From NCBI RefSeq assembly GCF_900103185.1, contig NZ_FNJD01000017.1, positions 17,406 through 81,405 on the forward strand: a stretch of DNA of 64,000 nt, given 5' to 3'. This DNA is from Sulfitobacter litoralis (lineage in GTDB: Bacteria; Pseudomonadota; Alphaproteobacteria; Rhodobacterales; Rhodobacteraceae). Below are positions 58,639 to 64,000 of the stretch, one piece after another. Position numbers and translations under genes: made by a program. Within the stretch, counting starts at the first letter, position 1; each line of letters begins with the position of its first letter. The notes under the pieces were generated by a model. That model was given only the letters and a program-made list of their open reading frames with translations. It ran no database searches and was not told where the DNA came from.

Positions 58639-58755
58639 GCGGTTTGTCTAACCCCAGCCTGCAGCGGCTACAATCCGTTTGGATGCGGTTCCGCGCCATT
58701 GTATCCGCGCTTTGCCCCGCATATGGTCTGCACAAATTCGCAAGTGGGGGCAGCC

Positions 58756-60159
58756 ATGGTTGACGACGCGCAGGAACTTGAACTCTCCCCCGATGCTGAA
58801 GATGAAGCCGAGGCATACCGGCTGAACAAAAAGGCCGTGGCATCCATCCTATATGCGGTGGAAATCGACGACGCCGCCAAGCTGACAGAGCTGATGGAAC
58901 CGCTGCATGCGGCCGACATCGCCGACCTTCTGGAACAGATCAGCGCTTTTGAGCGGACCAAGCTGATCCGGCTTTATGACCGTGAGTTCGATGGTGAAAT
59001 CCTGTCGGAGCTCGACGAATCGATCCGCGAGGAAGTCGTTGCGATCCTGACGCCCGAGGTGCTGTCGGATGCTGTGCGCGACATGGACAGCGATGATGTT
59101 GTCGACCTCATCGAAGACCTTGAGGATGCGCAGGCCGAAACTATTCTGGGTGCCTTGGAAGATGCAGACCGGGTCGCGGTTGAGCAGGCGCTGACCTATC
59201 CTGAATATTCAGCCGGTCGTTTGATGCAGCGCGAGGTCGTGATGGCACCGGAGCATTGGACGGTGGGCGAGGTGATTGACCACCTGCGCGCTACCCCCGA
59301 AGAAGACCTGCCTGACCAGTTCTATCACATTGTTATGGTCGATCCGCGTCTGCATCCGGTGGGCAATGTTACGTTGGGCAAACTGATGCGGTCCAAGCGC
59401 GCTACGCCCATGCGTGATATTCTGGAAGACACATTTCAGATCATCCCCGCCTTACGTGACGAAGGCGATGTGGCCTATGCGTTCAACCAGTACCACCTGA
59501 TTTCGGCCCCGGTTGTCGACGACGAAGGCCGTCTGATCGGTGTGATCACCATTGATGACGCCATGTCGGTGCTCGACGAAGAACATGAAGAAGACATTCT
59601 GCGGCTTGCCGGTGTCGGGGAGGGGTCTCTGTCCGACCGCGTGATAGAGACGACCAAGCAGCGTTTGCCTTGGCTTGCGGTGAACCTTTTGACTGCGATC
59701 GCAGCGTCGATGGTGATTTCGCAGTTCGAGGCGGCGATTACGCAGATTGTGGCACTGGCCGTTTTGATGCCCATCGTCGCCTCTATGGGCGGCAATGCAG
59801 GCACTCAAAGTTTGACCGTCGCCGTGCGCGCCATTGCGACCCGCGATTTGACCGGATCGAACGTCTGGCGCGTGATCCGTCGTGAATGTCTTGTGGGGCT
59901 GGTGAATGGCCTGATTTTCGCGATCATCATGGGGATCGTCGGTATTTTGTGGTTCGGGTCACCCGCGCTTGGCTATGTAATCGCGACGGCTATGGTCATC
60001 AATATGGTCGTGGCGGGACTGGCAGGGACGGGCATCCCGATCCTGCTTGAACGCTTCGGCGTCGATCCCGCGCTTGCCTCTGGGGCTTTCGTGACAACAG
60101 TGACGGATGTCGTGGGCTTTTTTGCCTTTCTCGGGCTGGCCGCTGCGGTTTTGCTGTAA
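58756..60159 (+). CDS. mgtE: Magnesium transporter MgtE
   Basis: The 467-residue protein has an N-terminal helical domain (about 25-140, acidic, with LHAADIADLLEQI), tandem CBS domains (about 140-265, RLMQREVVMAPEHWTVGEVI and APVVDDEGRLIGVITIDDAM), and five membrane helices (about 300-465) with the selectivity region MPIVASMGGNAGTQSLTV. Acidic cytosolic parts sense Mg2+. The start ATG 58756 follows GGGGGC; an ATG at 58723 is also possible. It is divergent from guaD and ends in TAATG overlap with fau. Confidence 0.93.
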   Translation: MVDDAQELELSPDAEDEAEAYRLNKKAVASILYAVEIDDAAKLTELMEPLHAADIADLLEQISAFERTKLIRLYDREFDGEILSELDESIREEVVAILTPEVLSDAVRDMDSDDVVDLIEDLEDAQAETILGALEDADRVAVEQALTYPEYSAGRLMQREVVMAPEHWTVGEVIDHLRATPEEDLPDQFYHIVMVDPRLHPVGNVTLGKLMRSKRATPMRDILEDTFQIIPALRDEGDVAYAFNQYHLISAPVVDDEGRLIGVITIDDAMSVLDEEHEEDILRLAGVGEGSLSDRVIETTKQRLPWLAVNLLTAIAASMVISQFEAAITQIVALAVLMPIVASMGGNAGTQSLTVAVRAIATRDLTGSNVWRVIRRECLVGLVNGLIFAIIMGIVGILWFGSPALGYVIATAMVINMVVAGLAGTGIPILLERFGVDPALASGAFVTTVTDVVGFFAFLGLAAAVLL

Positions 60160-60716
60160 TGGATATGGCTGCGACCAAAGCTGCGGCACGCAAGGCGGCT
60201 TTCGCCAGTCGCAAGCCGCTGTTTGATGCGGCAAATGCAGCCCAGGCGGGGTATTTAAGCGAAGTGCTGGCAGGGTATCGCGGCGTGCCACTGTCCGGTT
60301 TTCTCCCCATCCGCACAGAGATCGACCCGCGCCCTGCCATGGCCGAAGCGGCCGCGCATGGGCCCGTGGGTGTGCCGGTGATTATGGGGCCGGCGCAACC
60401 CTTGCGGTTTTCGCGCTGGACATCCGAGACCGCGCTGGTGGACGGTGCATTCGGGGCGCAAATCCCTGCATTGGATGATTTTTTCGACCCCGAGATTGTG
60501 ATTGTACCGCTGCTGGCGTTCAACCGCTCTGGCGGGCGTCTGGGGTATGGCGGCGGATTTTACGACCGCACGCTTGAACAGCTGCGCGCACGTCGGGCGA
60601 CCTTGGCGATCGGATTTGCCTTTGCGGGACAAGAGGTTGACGATCTGCCGCTTGAACCCACAGACCAGCCGCTTGATCTGATCGTGACAGAGACGGGCGT
60701 GATCGAGATCGGCTAG
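60159..60716 (+). CDS. fau: 5-formyltetrahydrofolate cyclo-ligase
   Basis: The 185-residue enzyme converts 5-formyl-THF to 5,10-methenyl-THF with ATP. The key motifs are SGFLPIRTEIDPRP, VPLLAFNRSGGRLGYGGGFYDRTLEQL and IGFAFAGQEVDDLPLEPTDQPLD. It overlaps mgtE by one base and precedes the phosphoesterase gene by 74 bp. This matches the common fau-ymdB order in alphaproteobacteria. Confidence 0.93.
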   Translation: MDMAATKAAARKAAFASRKPLFDAANAAQAGYLSEVLAGYRGVPLSGFLPIRTEIDPRPAMAEAAAHGPVGVPVIMGPAQPLRFSRWTSETALVDGAFGAQIPALDDFFDPEIVIVPLLAFNRSGGRLGYGGGFYDRTLEQLRARRATLAIGFAFAGQEVDDLPLEPTDQPLDLIVTETGVIEIG

Positions 60717-60790
60717 CCCGACCGGCACAAGCGCAAAAACTCCAGCGTCGCCCCTTGCCCTCGGGCGCTGCGCAGCCTAACGCTGGGGGT

Positions 60791-61603
60791 ATGAAAATAC
60801 TCTTCCTCGGCGATGTCATGGGCCGCGCGGGCCGCCGCGCAATCAGCGAAAACCTTTCCCGTTTGCGGACGGAATGGAAGCTCGATTTTGTCGTGGTGAA
60901 CGGTGAAAACGCCACCTCTGGCATGGGGCTGTCTGGCAGCCACGCCAAAGCGCTCCTGGACGCGGGCGCAGATTGCCTGACCCTGGGCGACCACGCGTTC
61001 GATCAAAAAGACATGCTGAGCTTTATCGAACAAGAACCGCGCGTCATCCGTCCCCTGAATTTTTCCAAAAACGCACCGGGTAAAGGCGCACGGTTGTTCA
61101 CCGCCCAGAACGGGCGCAAGGTGCTGGTGACGCAAGCGCTTGGTCAGGTCTTCATGAAACGCCCCTTTGACGATCCGTTTTCGGCGCTCGAACCCGTGCT
61201 CAAAACCCATCCGCTGGGGGGCATGGCCTCTGCGGTGATTGTCGATATGCATTGCGAAGCTACATCCGAAAAGATGGCGATGGGGCATTGGTGCGATGGC
61301 CGCGCCAGCCTTGTTGTGGGCACGCATACCCATGTGCCGACCTCTGACGCGATGATCCTGCCCGGCGGGACAGCCTATTTGACGGATGCCGGAATGACCG
61401 GCGACTATCATTCGGTCATCGGGATGGAAAAGACCGAACCCCTGCGCCGGTTTATCACGGGCATGCCCAAGGACCGGTTCACCCCCGCCAACGAAGAAGC
61501 GACCCTGTCCGGCGTCTATATCGAGACGGACGACCGCACCGGCAAGGCGACCCGCATCGTGCCTGTGCGTCAGGGCGGCAAGCTGCAGCAAAGCGCCCCA
61601 TAA
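60791..61603 (+). CDS. YmdB-family metallophosphoesterase (TIGR00282 type)
   Basis: The 270-residue enzyme shows LFLGDVMGRAGR, VNGENATSGMGLSG and GDHAFDQKDML as metal and catalytic motifs, plus GTHTHVPTSDAMILPGG. Relatives are cyclic-nucleotide phosphodiesterases in B. subtilis. ATG 60791 (MKILFLGD) is preferred over 60755. It is probably co-transcribed with fau. Its substrate here is unknown. Confidence 0.88.
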   Translation: MKILFLGDVMGRAGRRAISENLSRLRTEWKLDFVVVNGENATSGMGLSGSHAKALLDAGADCLTLGDHAFDQKDMLSFIEQEPRVIRPLNFSKNAPGKGARLFTAQNGRKVLVTQALGQVFMKRPFDDPFSALEPVLKTHPLGGMASAVIVDMHCEATSEKMAMGHWCDGRASLVVGTHTHVPTSDAMILPGGTAYLTDAGMTGDYHSVIGMEKTEPLRRFITGMPKDRFTPANEEATLSGVYIETDDRTGKATRIVPVRQGGKLQQSAP

Positions 61604-61753
61604 CCGCCATGCTGCGGGGGATGACAGACCCGTATCCGGAATAGCGCAGGGCAGGGGCATCTGACAGTTGCCCCAAGGCGGCGCTTGCCGTGGACGAAGC
61701 AATCGACGAAACTGCAGTCTGATTTTCCTTTGCCCAAGGCCGGATATACCTGA

Positions 61754-63526
61754 ATGGACTTTCTAAACCTGTCGGATAGCACCTCTGCAATCCTGGCGTT
61801 GACCGTTGTTGTGATCATGTTCGTCATGTTCCTGCGCGAATCCCTCCCGACCGAGGTCGTGGCGCTATCGGGGGCGGCCATCATGCTGGCGCTTGGCATC
61901 TTACCCTATGATGATGCGCAGGCGGTGCTTCAGAACTCGGCCCCCTGGACCATTGCCGCGATGTTTATCGTGATGGGGGCGCTGGTGCGCACAGGTGCGT
62001 TGGACGTGCTGACGCGCATGGCCGAACGCTATGCCAAGACGCATCCGAAAACCGCGGTGGTGGGCGTGATCATAGCGGTGATGGCGGCGTCGGCGGTTAT
62101 GAATAACACGCCTGTGGTGGTGGTGATGATTCCGGTCGTGGTGCAACTGAGCCAGACGCTTGGCACCAAAGCCTCCAAACTGTTGATCCCGCTTAGCTAT
62201 GCCGCGATCATGGGTGGCTCGCTGACGTTGATCGGGACCTCGACCAACCTTTTGGTGGATGGTGTCGCACGGTCGCAGGGGCTGGAGCCTTTTGGCATCT
62301 TTGAAATCATGCCCATCGGGCTGGTGGTCTGCGCCTGGGGCCTGATCTATATGGCTGTCTTCGCGCCAAAGCTGCTGCCTGCGCGTGACAGTATGGCGAA
62401 TATGTTGTCGGACCGGTCCAAGATGAAGTTCTTCACCGAAGCCGTGATCCCGCCGGACTCCAACCTGATCGGACGCGAGGTGCTGGACGTGCAGCTCTTT
62501 AAACGCGAAGGCGTGCGGCTGATAGACGTGGTGCGCGGCGATCAGTCGTTGCGCCGCGACCTTGCCAGTGTCGAACTGCGGGTCGGTGACCGTGTGGTTC
62601 TGCGGACCCAGATGACGGAACTGCTGAGCCTTCAGGCCAACAAGGAACTGAAACGTGTCGATCAGGTTTCCGCCGTTGAAACCTCTACCGTAGAGGTGCT
62701 GATTACACCGGGCTGCAAAATGGTGGGTCGCACGCTTGGGGCGCTGCGTCTGCGGCGGCGCTATGGCGTGTACCCTCTGGCGGTGCACCGCCGGAACCAG
62801 AACATCGGCCGCCAGCTCGATGATCTTATCGTCAAAGTCGGTGACACGCTGCTGCTCGAGGGCGCGATGGAGGATATCCAGCGTCTTGCCGCAGATATGG
62901 ATATGGTCGATGTATCGCAGCCCTCGGCGCGCGCATTCCGGCGTGGGCACGCCCCGATCGCCATCGCTGCACTGGTGGGTATCGTGGTGCTGGCCGCGCT
63001 GAACGTCGCGCCGATCCTGCTGCTGGCGGTGCTTGCTGTGGCGCTGGTGCTGGTCACGGGCTGTATCGACGCGGAAGAAGCGTTCAGTTTCGTCGATGGC
63101 CGGCTGCTGGCGCTGATCTTCTCGATGCTTGCGGTCGGGGCGGGGTTGCAAAACTCCGGCGCGATCAGCCTGATCGTTGACAACATCGCGCCTTTCCTCG
63201 GCACTCTGTCACCCTTCTATGTGATCTTTGCGGTGTTCCTGCTGACGACAATCCTGACAGAGATCGTGTCGAACAACGCGGTGGCAGTGATCATGACGCC
63301 GATTGCCATCAGCCTCGGGTCCGCGCTTGGCATGGACCCGCGCCCCTTGGTGGTCGCGGTCATGATCGCAGCGTCTTGCGCCTTCGCGACACCCATTGGC
63401 TACCAGACGAACACGCTGGTCTACGGTCCGGGCGGCTACCGTTTCACCGACTTCATGCGCATCGGCATTCCCTTGAACCTGTCGATGTCGTTGCTCGTCT
63501 CCCTGATGATCCCGTTGTTCTGGTAG
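61754..63526 (+). CDS. SLC13/DASS-like transporter with two TrkA-C domains
   Basis: The 590-residue membrane protein has two transport repeats (about 1-215 and 415-590), each with a conserved NNTP/NNAVAV loop (SAVMNNTPVVVVMIP, SNNAVAVIMTP). The hydrophilic centre (about 220-400) has two TrkA-C domains (FFTEAVIPPDSNLIGREVL, TVEVLITPGCKMVGRTL) that bind regulatory ligands. The group contains sulfate and dicarboxylate carriers; the cargo cannot be assigned. It is followed by a dispersed repeat and a convergent AT-rich gene. Confidence 0.88.
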   Translation: MDFLNLSDSTSAILALTVVVIMFVMFLRESLPTEVVALSGAAIMLALGILPYDDAQAVLQNSAPWTIAAMFIVMGALVRTGALDVLTRMAERYAKTHPKTAVVGVIIAVMAASAVMNNTPVVVVMIPVVVQLSQTLGTKASKLLIPLSYAAIMGGSLTLIGTSTNLLVDGVARSQGLEPFGIFEIMPIGLVVCAWGLIYMAVFAPKLLPARDSMANMLSDRSKMKFFTEAVIPPDSNLIGREVLDVQLFKREGVRLIDVVRGDQSLRRDLASVELRVGDRVVLRTQMTELLSLQANKELKRVDQVSAVETSTVEVLITPGCKMVGRTLGALRLRRRYGVYPLAVHRRNQNIGRQLDDLIVKVGDTLLLEGAMEDIQRLAADMDMVDVSQPSARAFRRGHAPIAIAALVGIVVLAALNVAPILLLAVLAVALVLVTGCIDAEEAFSFVDGRLLALIFSMLAVGAGLQNSGAISLIVDNIAPFLGTLSPFYVIFAVFLLTTILTEIVSNNAVAVIMTPIAISLGSALGMDPRPLVVAVMIAASCAFATPIGYQTNTLVYGPGGYRFTDFMRIGIPLNLSMSLLVSLMIPLFW

Positions 63527-63539
63527 CGCACAGCCCGCG

Positions 63540-63588
63540 CTTCCAAATGGATTAAATTCCGGGGGTCCGGGGGCTGGCCCCCAGCCGT
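63540..63588 (+). repeat. Dispersed intergenic element, copy D
   Basis: The sequence GCTTCCAAATGGATTAAATT is followed by CCGGGGGTCC and a hairpin GGGGGCT-GG-CCCCC. It lies after the transporter gene and is the cleanest member of the family. Confidence 0.6.
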
Positions 63589-63616
63589 TCTGGTTCGTGT
63601 GGTCGATGTTGACCAT

Positions 63617-63643
63617 CTTCCCCCCGGTAGAGGCGGGGGGAAG
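63617..63643. terminator. Perfect 10-bp hairpin near the right-edge gene
   Basis: The arms CTTCCCCCCG and CGGGGGGAAG enclose GTAGAGG. It lies 20 bp beyond the end of the minus-strand gene and can stop transcription from that side, although no T-run follows. Confidence 0.5.
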
Positions 63644-63663
63644 GAAACTGCTATTGGAGCGAC

Positions 63664-64000
63664 TTAATCCTTCAGCCATTTATTATAAAATGCAGTTGCT
63701 TCATTTTGATAATAGCGATGAACGTGTTGCGCATCCTTCTTTTCCTCGGCCTTAGAAAGCTCAACCCGTTGAGCATAATAGCGACCATTTTCTGACAAGC
63801 GCTGCATAATGTGTTTGGGCACATCCTCTCTCGTAGATCGCAATTTCTGTATGTAGACGCCGGTCATCACATAGGGTCTGCGCTTATCCGACGTTCCGTA
63901 AGTATCGACCTGAGCCAACCATAAGGCCTCTGGAAGCAGCTTACCCCAGTGTTTGTCGAGAATAGTATTCACCACGCTCTCGGCTTCAAACGGCAGGACC
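63664..64000 (-). CDS. Hypothetical protein, AT-rich, 5' end beyond window
   Basis: I do not recognise the family. The frame is open to the right edge, so the start lies outside; residues VLPFEAESVVNTILDKHWGK precede the first internal GTG. The visible part has over 110 residues, rich in Lys, Gln, Tyr and Glu (LSKAEEKKDAQHVHRYYQNEATAFYNKWLKD-type tail), without membrane segments. Its base composition is visibly lower in G+C than the neighbours, and it follows a dispersed repeat, both hints of acquisition by transfer. Confidence 0.6.
   Translation of the reverse strand, partial: VLPFEAESVVNTILDKHWGKLLPEALWLAQVDTYGTSDKRRPYVMTGVYIQKLRSTREDVPKHIMQRLSENGRYYAQRVELSKAEEKKDAQHVHRYYQNEATAFYNKWLKD

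Noticed and set aside
57766..58755. In-frame upstream extension of mgtE by 330 codons
   Set aside because: It runs opposite to guaD, has no MgtE similarity and the true N-terminal MgtE pattern begins at 58756.
61901..63151. A 416-codon minus-strand frame over the SLC13-like transporter
   Set aside because: It is extremely rich in Arg, His and Gln, typical of antisense frames of membrane proteins in high-GC DNA.

Overview
The window is a high-GC bacterial chromosome segment packed with genes on both strands. Its content points to an alphaproteobacterium of the Roseobacter/Rhodobacteraceae type: a pcaCHG cluster closed by a BKACE (DUF849) gene, class III alcohol dehydrogenase, DUF2927 and DUF5671 proteins, an AMP-dependent malonyl-CoA synthase, short ATGA/TAATG gene overlaps, and intergenic elements of the kind I associate with that group. 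I see no rRNA operon, CRISPR array, insertion sequence or prophage. Genus and species are not decided here.

Layout. 1-4.4 kb: 3' part of a lytic transglycosylase, then oxyR divergent from katG (peroxide defence). 4.5-9.5 kb: a glycosyltransferase, the protocatechuate operon pcaC-pcaH-pcaG-BKACE on the minus strand, and glutathione-dependent formaldehyde dehydrogenase. 9.7-13.0 kb: a three-gene molybdenum hydroxylase operon (2Fe-2S subunit, Tat-exported Mo subunit, diheme cytochrome c). 13.0-19.3 kb: malonyl-CoA synthase, tRNA-Gly(TCC), an ABC exporter, a BON-LysM protein and an acyl-CoA synthetase. 19.5-27.7 kb: a minus-strand peptide-type ABC importer operon flanked by a CocE/NonD-like hydrolase and a phosphodiesterase. 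28.1-36.4 kb: a type I secretion locus with an 1154-residue Ig-repeat adhesin, a TolC-like lipoprotein, an ABC transporter and a membrane fusion protein.

36.4-43.8 kb: nine tightly spaced minus-strand genes in which XpaC-like, TelA-like, SPFH-GYF, zinc-ribbon membrane, DUF2927 and cytochrome b561 proteins sit together. This resembles a membrane-stress module and is my best candidate for an undescribed system. 43.9-50.6 kb: rluB, tadA, two small membrane-protein genes, an MBL hydrolase, gatC-gatA, an Excalibur-type lipoprotein and ampD. 50.7-54.2 kb: RNase P RNA, rpmG, a VIT-family transporter, a Bax-inhibitor-1 protein and a gene-free, visibly AT-richer stretch of about 865 bp. 54.2-64.0 kb: XRE regulator, hisN, two guanine/8-oxoguanine-type deaminases around a CAP-domain protein, mgtE, fau, a YmdB-type phosphoesterase, an SLC13/TrkA-C transporter and an AT-rich partial gene at the right edge.

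Together the genes describe a metabolically versatile marine-type heterotroph: aromatic ring cleavage, C1 detoxification, purine salvage, peptide uptake, surface adhesion and oxidative or envelope stress responses, mixed with housekeeping translation genes (gatCA, tadA, rluB, dtd, rpmG, rnpB, tRNA-Gly). All assignments rest on reading motifs and context; no database search was run.
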